Origin: Candidatus Kuenenia stuttgartensis
Lineage (GTDB): Bacteria; Planctomycetota; UBA1135; UBA2386
NCBI GenBank assembly: GCA_945861365.1
Contig: CAMAUH010000166.1
Coordinates: forward strand, 1-8,531
Reading direction: 5' to 3'
DNA length: 8,531 nt
Every line of letters begins with the position of its first letter. Position 1 is the stretch's first letter. The position numbers and the translations under genes are program-made. The notes below the pieces were generated by a model. That model worked only from the letters and a program-made list of their open reading frames with translations, had not been told where the DNA came from and searched no databases. This document shows, one piece after another, positions 1 through 7,207 of the stretch.

Positions 1-3000
1 CTCGGTCTGTTGCAGCAGGAAGTCCGGCATGTTGCGCACGGCGACCGCGACCTGCGGTCGGAACGACGATCGCGGCGGCGCATCGGGCGGCACCGGTTCG
101 GCGAACGCGTCACGCGGTGCCAACACCGGCAGCAACACGATGCCGGCCAGCGCCGCATCCAGGTCGCCGAACTCCTGCAGCCGCAGCGGCGCCAACGTGC
201 TGCGCGTGGTGCGCAGGCGCAGCGACAGCCCGTGGCGGCCGGCCGGGGTCGCGATGTGTGCCTCGATGCTCGCTTGCAGCTGGTTGGCGAACTCTTCGCG
301 AGCCCGGCCGGCCAGCTGCGCGGCGACGCTCCACACCGCGGCGGGGATCTCGAACGTGACCACGCTGGCATCGCTGCGCGTCGGCTGCACCGTCGATGCG
401 GACAGTTCGCTCTGCGCGATGCCGAGCCGCAGTTCGGGCGCATCGGCCGCGGTGAACGGCAACGGGCACCGCAACCGCAGGCGCGCCGGCTGCCCGTACT
501 CGACCAGCAACTCCTCGCCGATCGGTTCCGGCGCTGCGTCGTTCCACCAGAAGTCGGCGATGACGTCGACCTGGGTGCTGCTGTCGCCGACCAGCACGCG
601 CACTGGCCGGTCGAGCACGTCCACCATCGCGACGGCGAACACGTTGCGCCCCGGCACCAGCGCCACTTCGGGCAGCAACGCCTCGCTGGCGCTACCTACC
701 GGCAACGGCAACCGCACCGGCGTCTCGACGCCGACGCGCAGGGCGCCGCGCACGTACGGCCGCAGCTGCGGATCGAAGCGCCAACCGGGTCCATCGACGA
801 GGCCGTTGCCGCGGCGCGCCAGCACGCCGGCCTCCAGGTAGCCGGGCAGGTAGCGAGCCTTCGGCGCCGGCACGCGGATCTCGATCGGCGGCAGCACGCG
901 CAGCGCGACCTGGTGCCGCACCCGCAGGGAATCCTCGTTCGCGGCGTCGGCGAAGTCGAACACCAGCGCGTGCAGGCCCGCCGGCAGGTCGTGCAGCAGC
1001 AGGCGGACCGCGCCGCCAGCAGCCGCGGCGTCGTCCGGCAACCGCTCGACCCCACCGGCCACCGCATCGATGCGCACGCCCTGCAACCGCCAGTTCGGGC
1101 CGAAGGCAGTCTCGACCACGACATCGTCCGCTTCGACGACCAGTTCGCCGGCGAGCCAGCGCGCGCCGCCGGTGATCGCCGCGAACGTCGGCTGCAGGGT
1201 GCGATCGCGGACCGCCAGCGTGGCGGCGAACTCGGCGCGATTGCCCGCCGCATCGACGACCGTGATCGACAACGGCGCGAAGGCCTCGCGCTGCGACCGC
1301 GGCACCTCCAGGTTGTGCTGCAGGCCGACCGCCGGCAACGGCATCACCACCGGGGCCGCATCGCCGAGCTGCACCGCGACGGTGCAGCCAGCTTCCGCGG
1401 CGGCCATCTGCAGCCGCAAGCGCAGGCTGTCGCCGACCGCCGGCAGGAACGACTCGCCGGACGGGCCGGTCACCGCCACCACCGCCGGTGCGGCGACGTC
1501 CGCTGACGCGAACGGCAGCGCCGCGGCCATGCGTTCGTTGCCGGCGCGATCGCGGGCCCGTACGACCAGTTCACCTGGCCCCATCGCCGCCGCCCCGACG
1601 CGGGCCGCCAGCGCCGCACCGAGCGCATAGGGCCCCGCCCGCGGCGGCACGACGAGTTCGTAGGTGGCGCCGCTCTGCAGCCGCACGAGCACGTCGATGC
1701 GGTCCACGGCGACCGCATCGCTGCAGTCGATCTGCAGGCGCGAAGTGCCGCGCAGGTGCTCGGACTCGTCGAGCCAATGCACCGCGAGCTCCGGCGCATC
1801 GTCGTCGACGCGCAGGCGCGCGTTGCCGAGCGGCGCGCGACCGGGCACCACGAACGCGAGGTCCACCGGACCGTCGCGGCTGATGCGCGCGAGGCCCTGC
1901 ACGACCTGGCGCCAATCGGCCTGCGCACTCGACAGCAGCAGCGTGCCCGCGCGCGGATCGAGCTCGGGCCGCAGCGGCGCGCGCAGCAACACCACGCCTT
2001 GCCTGGCGACGTCGGCACGCAACTGGCGACCGGCGAAGCCACCGTAGTGGAACACCAGGGTCTCCAACCGCTGGCTGGTGAGGTCCTGCGCCGGCTGCGT
2101 CGCGTCGAGCGCCCGTTCACGCAGCACCAGGTCGGAGCCGGACAGCAGCTGCAGGAACGGCGGCGCATCGGTGCCGGCGAGGCCGAAGTTGGCCAGCACG
2201 GCGAGCGCCATCACGGCGACCGCGATGCGCGCCACCAGCGGCCGGCGCGCGCCCTGCACGATCGCCAGCTCCTGCAGCACTTCGAGCGCCGAGGCCGGCC
2301 GGCTCCCAGGATCCATCGCGAGGCAGCGCTGCACGAGGCGCGCGAGGCGGGCGGGCACACCGGGCGTCTTCGGCCAGGGCCGCAGTTCGCCGGCCGCTAC
2401 GGCGAGCGCCGCGCGCCGCGCGTCGGTGTCGTCGACCGGCATGCTGCCGGTCAGCAGCAGCCATGCGAGCGTGCCCAGCGAGTAGAGGTCGGCGCGCGGA
2501 TCGACGTCGCGCCCGGCCAGCAGTTCGGGCGCCGAGAACGCCGGATTGACGAAGCCGGCGAACTCGCTGCGGCCGCGGTCACCGGCCAGCGACACGCTGC
2601 GGGCGATGCCGAAGTCGAGCACCTTGACGCGCAACTGGCCGGCGCGGAACGCCACCATCACGTTGCGCGGCGACAGGTCGCAGTGCACCAGCCCGGCCGC
2701 GTGGATCGCCACCAGCGCTTCGGCGATCTGCACGAGCACCGCGACCGCGTGGCCGGGCGCCATCGCGCCGCTGCGGGCCACCATGTCGAGGGTGCGCCCA
2801 TCGACCATCTCCATCGCCAGGTAGGCAGCCCCTTCGTCCGCTTCGCCGACGTCGAGCAGGCGCGCGCACCGTTCGTGCGTGACCGTCGCGGCCCGGCGCG
2901 CCTCGGGCAACAGCGCCCGCCGGTACTCCGGACGTTCGGCGAAGCGCGGGTGCAGCAGCTTCAGCGCCACCGTCATCAACGAACCGATGTGCTGGGCACG

Positions 3001-3210
3001 GAACACGGTGCCGAGCCCGCCGCGCCCGAGCACGCTCTGCAGCCGGTACTTGCCGTCGACGACGGTGCCGAGCAGTGGGTTGCCGGACTCGGTCTCACCG
3101 CGGCGCGTCGGGTAGTGCACGGCGTCGGTTGGCAGCAGCCACGCCGAGCAGTTGCCGCAGCGCTGCGCCGACGTGTCGGTGACGCCCTCGCACGACAGGC
3201 AGATCTTCAC
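1..3210 (-). CDS. Membrane-anchored Ser/Thr protein kinase with zinc-ribbon N-terminus and Ig-like extracytoplasmic region (partial, C-terminus off window)
   Basis: This is a Hanks-type kinase of at least 1070 residues; no stop is reached before position 1. The start is GTG at 3210, the first ATG/GTG/TTG after the cinA stop, and no strong Shine-Dalgarno is seen. Residues 4-23 hold two CxxC pairs (zinc ribbon). The kinase domain spans about 55-315: glycine loop LGRGGLG (61-67), VALK lysine K84, helix-C E103, catalytic loop HCDLSPRN (176-183, D178, N183), DFG (199-201), APE (227-229), and R304 in the last helix. The HRD arginine is Cys (non-RD type) and the usual loop lysine is Ser. A hydrophobic segment at about 325-346 should cross the membrane. 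The remaining 700 or more residues are beta-rich and probably extracytoplasmic. DRAGN near 554-558 and DAAGN near 653-657, about 100 residues apart, suggest Ig-like modules. It probably signals an external or envelope stimulus to cytoplasmic targets; the ligand and substrates are unknown. The kinase call is certain, the rest inferred. Confidence 0.93.
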   Translation of the reverse strand, partial: MKICLSCEGVTDTSAQRCGNCSAWLLPTDAVHYPTRRGETESGNPLLGTVVDGKYRLQSVLGRGGLGTVFRAQHIGSLMTVALKLLHPRFAERPEYRRALLPEARRAATVTHERCARLLDVGEADEGAAYLAMEMVDGRTLDMVARSGAMAPGHAVAVLVQIAEALVAIHAAGLVHCDLSPRNVMVAFRAGQLRVKVLDFGIARSVSLAGDRGRSEFAGFVNPAFSAPELLAGRDVDPRADLYSLGTLAWLLLTGSMPVDDTDARRAALAVAAGELRPWPKTPGVPARLARLVQRCLAMDPGSRPASALEVLQELAIVQGARRPLVARIAVAVMALAVLANFGLAGTDAPPFLQLLSGSDLVLRERALDATQPAQDLTSQRLETLVFHYGGFAGRQLRADVARQGVVLLRAPLRPELDPRAGTLLLSSAQADWRQVVQGLARISRDGPVDLAFVVPGRAPLGNARLRVDDDAPELAVHWLDESEHLRGTSRLQIDCSDAVAVDRIDVLVRLQSGATYELVVPPRAGPYALGAALAARVGAAAMGPGELVVRARDRAGNERMAAALPFASADVAAPAVVAVTGPSGESFLPAVGDSLRLRLQMAAAEAGCTVAVQLGDAAPVVMPLPAVGLQHNLEVPRSQREAFAPLSITVVDAAGNRAEFAATLAVRDRTLQPTFAAITGGARWLAGELVVEADDVVVETAFGPNWRLQGVRIDAVAGGVERLPDDAAAAGGAVRLLLHDLPAGLHALVFDFADAANEDSLRVRHQVALRVLPPIEIRVPAPKARYLPGYLEAGVLARRGNGLVDGPGWRFDPQLRPYVRGALRVGVETPVRLPLPVGSASEALLPEVALVPGRNVFAVAMVDVLDRPVRVLVGDSSTQVDVIADFWWNDAAPEPIGEELLVEYGQPARLRLRCPLPFTAADAPELRLGIAQSELSASTVQPTRSDASVVTFEIPAAVWSVAAQLAGRAREEFANQLQASIEAHIATPAGRHGLSLRLRTTRSTLAPLRLQEFGDLDAALAGIVLLPVLAPRDAFAEPVPPDAPPRSSFRPQVAVAVRNMPDFLLQQTE

Positions 3211-3312
3211 GCGTTCGCCAAGGTCCAGGGCCGCATCAGCGCGCCGGATGATAGTGCGGGAACGACGACCGTGCGCAGCCAGTTGGCAGCCGCCACCGGG
3301 CCGCGCGGCAGT

Positions 3313-4563
3313 TCACGAGGCCCCGTCGGGCAGTTGCAGCAGGCTGCGCCACACTTCGACGACGGCGCGATCGCGCACGAACGTGCGGCCGAGATCGGGG
3401 ATGCGCAGCAGCCAGCTGCGCGTCTTCGCCGCGGTCGCGATGGCGAAGCAGACGGTGCCGACCGGTTTGTCGGCGGTGCCACCGTCGGGTCCGGCGATGC
3501 CGGTGGTGGCGACACCGACCGACGCCGCGAACCGTTCGCGCGCGCCTTGCGCCATCGCCGCGGCGACCTCGACGCTGACCGCGCCGTGCGCCGCCAGCAG
3601 CGCCGCTGGAACGCCCAGCAACTGCTGCTTGGCCGCGTTCGCGTAGGCGACGACGCCGCCCTGCAGCACCGCCGAACTGCCGGGCACGTCGGTCAACCGC
3701 GCGGCGATCAGGCCGCCGGTGCACGATTCGGCGAGCGCCAGCGTGTGGCCCGCCTGCCGCAGGCGCTGCAGCACCGCTTCGGGCAGCTCGATGGTGCCTT
3801 CCGCGAACAGCCACTCGCCGACCAGCGGCCGCAGTTCTGCAGCCGTCGCTTCGCACGCCGCAGCGGCCGCCTCGCGCGTGCCGGCGGTCGCGACGATGCG
3901 GATCGTCAGCAGGCCGCCCGACGCGGTGATGCCGACCGCCGGGTTGCGACCGGGCACCATGAACGGCTCGATACGTTCGCCGAGCGCCGCTTCGGACGGG
4001 CCGAGGATGCGCAGCCACAGCTGCGCGGTCGGCTGCAGGCCGGGCAGGCGCGCGATCGCCGGCAACACGGCATCGCGCAGCAGCACCTGCATCTCGCGCG
4101 GCACGCCGGGCAGCGCGAACAGGCGCGCGCGACCGACCTGCACCGCGAACGCCGGCGCGGTGCCGACCGGGTTGCTGATCGGTTGCGCGCCCGGCGGGAA
4201 CATCGCCTGCCGCCGGTTGCTGTCGGGCACCGGCCGGCCGCGCTGCTGCAGCCACTGTTGCACCTGCTGCCAGCTCGCTGCGTCGAACCACAGCGGCCCG
4301 TCGAGCACTTCGGCGACCAGATCGCGCGTGCGGTCGTCGAGTGTCGGGCCCAAGCCCCCCGTCGCGACGACGATGTCGGCGCGGCCGCACGCATCGCGCA
4401 GCGCGCTGCGCAGATGGTCCGGGTCGTCGCTGGTGACGACGAAGCGATGCACGGTGACGCCGAGCGCCTCGAGCTGCTGCGCGATGTACTTGCTGTTGGT
4501 GTCGAGCAGCGCGCCGTGGATCAGCTCGTCGCCGATCGCCAGCACTTCGCCGACCAGCGTCAC
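3313..4563 (-). CDS. cinA: CinA: nicotinamide-nucleotide amidase / ADP-ribose pyrophosphatase-type competence-damage protein
   Basis: This 416-residue protein has normal CinA length and both family domains. The N-terminal MoCF-type (MogA/MoaB-like) domain, about 1-170, carries GDELIHG (11-17), TGGLGPTLDD (68-77) and LPGVPREM (151-158). This domain is linked to ADP-ribose pyrophosphatase activity in characterised CinA proteins. The C-terminal PncC amidase domain, about 258-412, carries AESCTGG (278-284, nucleophile S280), VPGSS (293-297), GGVVAYANAAK (302-312), GAVS (327-330) and TGIAGPDGG (354-362). By family knowledge it deamidates nicotinamide mononucleotide to nicotinate mononucleotide in pyridine-nucleotide salvage. 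It starts at GTG, whose last two bases belong to the tatC stop (GTGA overlap). A Shine-Dalgarno AAGGTG lies five bases upstream, inside tatC. Translational coupling to tatC is therefore likely. All key residues are intact; I see no sign of decay. Confidence 0.96.
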   Translation of the reverse strand: MTLVGEVLAIGDELIHGALLDTNSKYIAQQLEALGVTVHRFVVTSDDPDHLRSALRDACGRADIVVATGGLGPTLDDRTRDLVAEVLDGPLWFDAASWQQVQQWLQQRGRPVPDSNRRQAMFPPGAQPISNPVGTAPAFAVQVGRARLFALPGVPREMQVLLRDAVLPAIARLPGLQPTAQLWLRILGPSEAALGERIEPFMVPGRNPAVGITASGGLLTIRIVATAGTREAAAAACEATAAELRPLVGEWLFAEGTIELPEAVLQRLRQAGHTLALAESCTGGLIAARLTDVPGSSAVLQGGVVAYANAAKQQLLGVPAALLAAHGAVSVEVAAAMAQGARERFAASVGVATTGIAGPDGGTADKPVGTVCFAIATAAKTRSWLLRIPDLGRTFVRDRAVVEVWRSLLQLPDGAS

Positions 4564-5522
4564 GCCAGCACCTTCGCGACCGCCGGGCGCTGCCACCGCG
4601 TCAGCAGCAGGCCGAGCCCGAACAGCAGCACCATCGGCCCCGCCATCAGCAGCATTGACACCGGCTCCGGCGGCGTCACCACGGCCGCGACGATGAAGAT
4701 GATCAGGATCGTCATGCGCCAGTTCTTCAGGTACCACTCGTGCGGCGTGATGCCGATGCGCTGCAGGGCGAGCATCACCAGCGGCAGCTGGAACACGAGC
4801 CCCATCGCGCCGGTCATCGCGAACTCGAGCGTCAGGAACTGCCCGATGCCGAAGATCGCGTTCACCTGGTCGGGGTTCATCATGCTGACCAGGAAGCCGA
4901 GGCTGTACGGCAGCACCGCGAAGTAGCCGAACGACACGCCGGCCCCCATCAGCACCAGCATGAACGGGAAGTAGCGGTAGAAGACCGCGCGCTCGTGCGC
5001 GTACAGCCCGGCACCGATGAACGCCCACAGCTGCCAGACGACGATCGGGCTCGCCAGCACCAGCGCGAACACCAGCGCCGCCCACATCCACGACATCACG
5101 TCCTCGAGGCCGCCGGTCGCGTACAGGCTGTACGGCAGCGGGTAGCCGGTGTTGACCGGGAACAGGTGCGAGTACTCCTTCTTGCCGGCGAGGATCGCGT
5201 CCTTGTGCTTGCGGCAGTAGGTGACGAAGCGCTCGGTGTCCTCGTCGAGCGCGCTGCCGGTGGCCGTCGCCGCGGCGGCCTTCGTCTCGAGGTTGTCGAT
5301 GTGCCCGAGGAAGCCGATGCGCCACTGCACGCGGTACGGCGCGATGATGATCTCCTGCACCGCGTCCTTGAACGGCATCACACCGACCACGACGAGCGCG
5401 ATCGCCAGCAGCGACTTCACCAGGCGCGAGCGCAGCTCGTCGAGGTGGTCGCCGAACGACATGCGCGGCAACTCATCGCCATCGAGCGCAGCGCGCACGT
5501 TCGGATCGTCCAGGGTCACCAT
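4560..5522 (-). CDS. tatC: TatC: Sec-independent (twin-arginine) protein translocase subunit with enlarged first periplasmic loop
   Basis: TatC is the polytopic receptor that binds twin-arginine signal peptides of folded exported proteins in the inner membrane. The 320-residue product shows the family layout. The cytoplasmic N-terminus has HLDELRSRL (26-34, with the signal-peptide-binding Glu), followed by TM1 about 36-55. The block WAFIGAGLYAHER (166-178) carries the conserved Glu at 177, and VTPPEPVS (282-289) lies before the last helix. Six hydrophobic segments can be placed. The glutamate of TM4 in E. coli is Gln (FQLP, 244-247), a substitution I recall as common in other TatC proteins. 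E. coli TatC is about 258 residues; the excess is mostly a polar, charged stretch at about 66-138 between TM1 and TM2. The start chosen is ATG 5522. An in-frame ATG at 5606 would force translation through the 5571-5600 hairpin and add a non-conserved tail. No tatA or tatB is seen here. Confidence 0.96.
   Translation of the reverse strand: MVTLDDPNVRAALDGDELPRMSFGDHLDELRSRLVKSLLAIALVVVGVMPFKDAVQEIIIAPYRVQWRIGFLGHIDNLETKAAAATATGSALDEDTERFVTYCRKHKDAILAGKKEYSHLFPVNTGYPLPYSLYATGGLEDVMSWMWAALVFALVLASPIVVWQLWAFIGAGLYAHERAVFYRYFPFMLVLMGAGVSFGYFAVLPYSLGFLVSMMNPDQVNAIFGIGQFLTLEFAMTGAMGLVFQLPLVMLALQRIGITPHEWYLKNWRMTILIIFIVAAVVTPPEPVSMLLMAGPMVLLFGLGLLLTRWQRPAVAKVLA
4569..4574 (-). promoter_or_regulatory. 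Ribosome binding site of cinA inside the end of tatC
   Basis: On the minus strand AAGGTG stands five bases before the GTG at 4563, within the last codons of tatC. It supports this GTG rather than any of the in-frame codons further upstream. The same frame stays open to 5325, but it encodes nothing CinA-like there and is occupied by tatC. Confidence 0.6.
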
Positions 5523-5570
5523 CGCGGGCCGCGGACTGTAGCGCGCGGCCGGAGGGACTCCACCAACGCA

Positions 5571-5600
5571 ACGAGCCCCGACCGCAAGGTCGAGGCTCGT
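5571..5600 (-). terminator. Strong hairpin upstream of tatC, probable terminator or RNA stability element
   Basis: Arms ACGAGCC (5571-5577) and GGCTCGT (5594-5600) pair perfectly. After one C/A mismatch, CGACC (5579-5583) and GGTCG (5588-5592) continue the stem around a four-base loop. It lies 75 nt beyond the stop of the coiled-coil gene and about 50 nt before tatC on the same strand. No clear U-run follows on the minus strand, so an intrinsic terminator is only one reading; Rho-dependent ending or 3'-end protection is possible. Confidence 0.55.
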
Positions 5601-5642
5601 CGTCACACACAGGGCCGGGCGGCAGGCGCCGCGGGAAAGCCC

Positions 5643-5688
5643 TGATCAAGTTCGCGATCTGGCCTGCGGCCAGATCACAGCTTGATCA
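5643..5688 (-). terminator. Nested inverted repeat covering the stop codon of the coiled-coil gene
   Basis: The outer arms are TGATCAAG (5643-5650) and CTTGATCA (5681-5688). The inner arms are GATCTGGCC (5656-5664) and GGCCAGATC (5668-5676), with a three-base loop. The minus-strand TGA stop (5677-5675) sits within the structure, so the last codons form the 5' side of the outer stem. It is most simply a transcript-end hairpin for the gene at 5675-6946. No U-tract is visible. Confidence 0.55.
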
Positions 5689-6946
5689 AATCGCCGATCT
5701 TCGACAGGTAGCTGAACTCGACGCGCAGCTCGCTGGCCTTCTTGAACTCCTCGGAGTCCTGCACCTTGGCGAAGCCGTCGCCAGCTTCATTGACCGGGTC
5801 GTTGCCCAGGATCACTGTGTCGACGCCCGGGGCCATCTTGTCGACGACCTTGTTGCCGAGGCGCTTCAGCAGGTTGGTCAGCTCCGGCTTGTTGTACGGC
5901 GCCGTGAAGTTGCCCATCAGGTAGATCGTGCGGGTCACGCGCGGCGTGTAGATGTCGTTGTAGATCAGGTCGCCGGCGCGGGCGAAGTCACCGACCGGGT
6001 CGATGAAGTCGCTGAGCTCGACTTCGGCGCGCTCGTCTTCGACGCGCTTGACCGTCGCGTAGCCCTTGACCTTGTCGCTGTTCGGCGTGCGGACGCGGAA
6101 CTTGGTGCCCGGCTGCAGCATGTCCTTGCGGCCGAGGTTGATGAACGCGACCGGGATGCCCTGCTTGGCGACCAGGATCTTGCCGTCCGGCGAGTCCGGC
6201 GGCTGACGCATCGCGTCGCGGGCGACCAGCGCCGAGTTGTGGTTCTTCAGCTCGGCCTTCTCCTGGCTGAGCTTCTTCTCGACCGCGGCAGCCTTGTCCT
6301 TCTCGGTCTGCATCTCGTCGTTCTTGGCGCGCAGGCTCTCGGTCACCTGCGTGATGCGGTTCTCGCGATCCTGGTTGGCCGCGGCGAAGTCGCTGCGGAT
6401 CTGGTCGTTGTTGGTCTGGTACTCGGAGGCCTTGGTCTTGGCCTCGTTGGCGACCGTCTGCAGCTTGCGGTCCAGCTCCGACTTCTCGGTCATCGCGCGG
6501 TCGCGCTCGGCCTCGACGTCCTTCACGCGCTGGCCCTGCTGGCTGACCTTGGTCACGATCGCGCCGAGCACGTTCTCGATGCCGCTGGCGACCGAGACGC
6601 CGGCGCCGGTGCACGCGTCGTCCATCGCCTTCTTGACCTCGCCCGGGTTCATCACGCCGGCGTAGGTCAGCGTCGCGGCGCCGTAGATGCCGCCGGCGTT
6701 GTTGCGGCCTTCGTACTTGCCGGGCTTGTTGATGACAGCGCCGATGTCGGCGATGTAGTGCTCGACGAGCAGCTCCTTCTCACGGAGCGTTTTCAGGTCC
6801 GCGTTGGCCTGATCCCGCGCCTGCCTGAGCTGGCCGTTCTCGTTGTTGGTCACCACGGCGAACCCGAGGGTGCCGAGGAAGAGGACCATCAGGAGGAGGA
6901 AGAACATGATCGGCACGTGCGCGGCGCCGCTCTGGCGATTCATCAT
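5675..6946 (-). CDS. Membrane-anchored coiled-coil protein with a C-terminal BRCT-like domain (function unknown)
   Basis: The protein has 423 residues. The start is ATG at 6946, with GGAG nine bases upstream; a second ATG follows immediately. An upstream GTG at 7072 would add an Arg-rich tail lying over a leader hairpin and is less likely. One N-terminal membrane helix (about 12-32) follows a short basic head, predicting the rest outside the cytoplasm. Residues 37-60 and about 135-235 are charged, Lys/Glu/Gln-rich and heptad-like (coiled coil). A small beta domain follows, with VAFINLGRKDMLQPGTKFRV at 266-285. From about 337 to 423 the pattern is BRCT-like: IYLMGNF, then NLLKRLGNKVVDK (358-370), VDTVILGND (375-383) and a final helix after KKASEL. 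It stands alone between two hairpins and its own promoter. I recall similarly built hypothetical proteins from planctomycetes, but I cannot name a family. The coding call is firm; the role is unknown, perhaps an envelope scaffold. Confidence 0.9.
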   Translation of the reverse strand: MMNRQSGAAHVPIMFFLLLMVLFLGTLGFAVVTNNENGQLRQARDQANADLKTLREKELLVEHYIADIGAVINKPGKYEGRNNAGGIYGAATLTYAGVMNPGEVKKAMDDACTGAGVSVASGIENVLGAIVTKVSQQGQRVKDVEAERDRAMTEKSELDRKLQTVANEAKTKASEYQTNNDQIRSDFAAANQDRENRITQVTESLRAKNDEMQTEKDKAAAVEKKLSQEKAELKNHNSALVARDAMRQPPDSPDGKILVAKQGIPVAFINLGRKDMLQPGTKFRVRTPNSDKVKGYATVKRVEDERAEVELSDFIDPVGDFARAGDLIYNDIYTPRVTRTIYLMGNFTAPYNKPELTNLLKRLGNKVVDKMAPGVDTVILGNDPVNEAGDGFAKVQDSEEFKKASELRVEFSYLSKIGDLIKL

Positions 6947-7059
6947 TGGAACGAGCTCCAAGGGGTCTCTTGCGATGCAACCGCGCCGTGTGTGCAGGGC
7001 GCGGCGGGAACGACTGCTCTTCTGGAGGGGTCTCGGGAAGACTTCGGATGGTTCACGCC

Positions 7060-7077
7060 CGCTCGAGGGCACGAGCG
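7060..7077 (-). other. Leader hairpin 2 of the coiled-coil gene
   Basis: CGCTCG (7060-7065) and CGAGCG (7072-7077) form a six-base-pair stem with a six-base loop in the presumed 5' leader of the gene starting at 6946. The function is unknown. In DNA this GC-rich, a stem this short can arise by chance. Confidence 0.3.
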
Positions 7078-7089
7078 GAACAGGGGGCC

Positions 7090-7105
7090 GACGGTGCGAA
7101 CCGTC
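7090..7105 (-). other. Leader hairpin 1 of the coiled-coil gene
   Basis: GACGGT (7090-7095) and ACCGTC (7100-7105) form a perfect six-base-pair stem around a four-base loop. It lies about 20 nt after the presumed transcription start of the minus-strand gene. It could stabilise the leader or be regulatory. It fits no riboswitch class that I recognise. Confidence 0.35.
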
Positions 7106-7132
7106 GTTCCTGTGGGACGCGAGGGGTTCGGG

Positions 7133-7160
7133 ATCTTAGGAAGGCAATCGGTCCGGTCAA
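7133..7160 (-). promoter_or_regulatory. Sigma70-type promoter for the coiled-coil gene
   Basis: On the minus strand TTGACC (7160-7155) is followed after a 16-base spacer by TAAGAT (7138-7133). Both are close to the TTGACA/TATAAT consensus and stand out in this GC-rich sequence. The start would be near 7126, giving a leader of about 180 nt before ATG 6946. I saw no comparable plus-strand promoter for coaE in 6947-7207. Confidence 0.55.
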
Positions 7161-7172
7161 GGCGGCGCCTTG
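7158..7172. repeat. Inverted repeat overlapping the -35 box, possible operator
   Basis: CAAGGC (7158-7163) and GCCTTG (7167-7172) are perfect inverted arms around GGC. They overlap half of the proposed minus-strand -35 hexamer and lie about 35 bases before coaE on the other strand. A regulator bound here could act on both divergent units. It is short, so chance is a real alternative. Confidence 0.3.
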
Positions 7173-7207
7173 GTCACCTGTTGCCTGCACCAGGAACCTA
7201 CCTCACG

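Noticed and set aside
10..1506. A 498-codon open frame on the plus strand
   Set aside because: It is antisense to the kinase C-terminal region, whose frame carries coherent Ig-like sequence. The plus-strand product is Arg/Gln/His-rich without recognisable structure.
3241..3276. A promoter directly before the kinase (TATCAT-like box at 3253-3248 on the minus strand)
   Set aside because: The -10-like hexamer is acceptable, but no -35-like hexamer stands at the right distance. It is kept only as a weak possibility.
1756..4926. A 1056-codon open frame on the plus strand
   Set aside because: It lies antisense to the kinase, cinA and part of tatC. The translation is a low-complexity mix of Arg, Ala, Gln, His and Gly with no domain. 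It is a by-product of G/C third-position bias on the coding strand.
4564..5325. Extension of the cinA frame upstream of its GTG
   Set aside because: The extra 254 codons run in another frame of tatC and encode Arg-rich nonsense. The CinA family begins at the GTG with its own Shine-Dalgarno.
6239..7207. Extension of the coaE frame far upstream of ATG 7208
   Set aside because: It is antisense to the coiled-coil gene, and the product is Leu/Val/Gly repeat-like. CoaE family similarity starts only after 7208.
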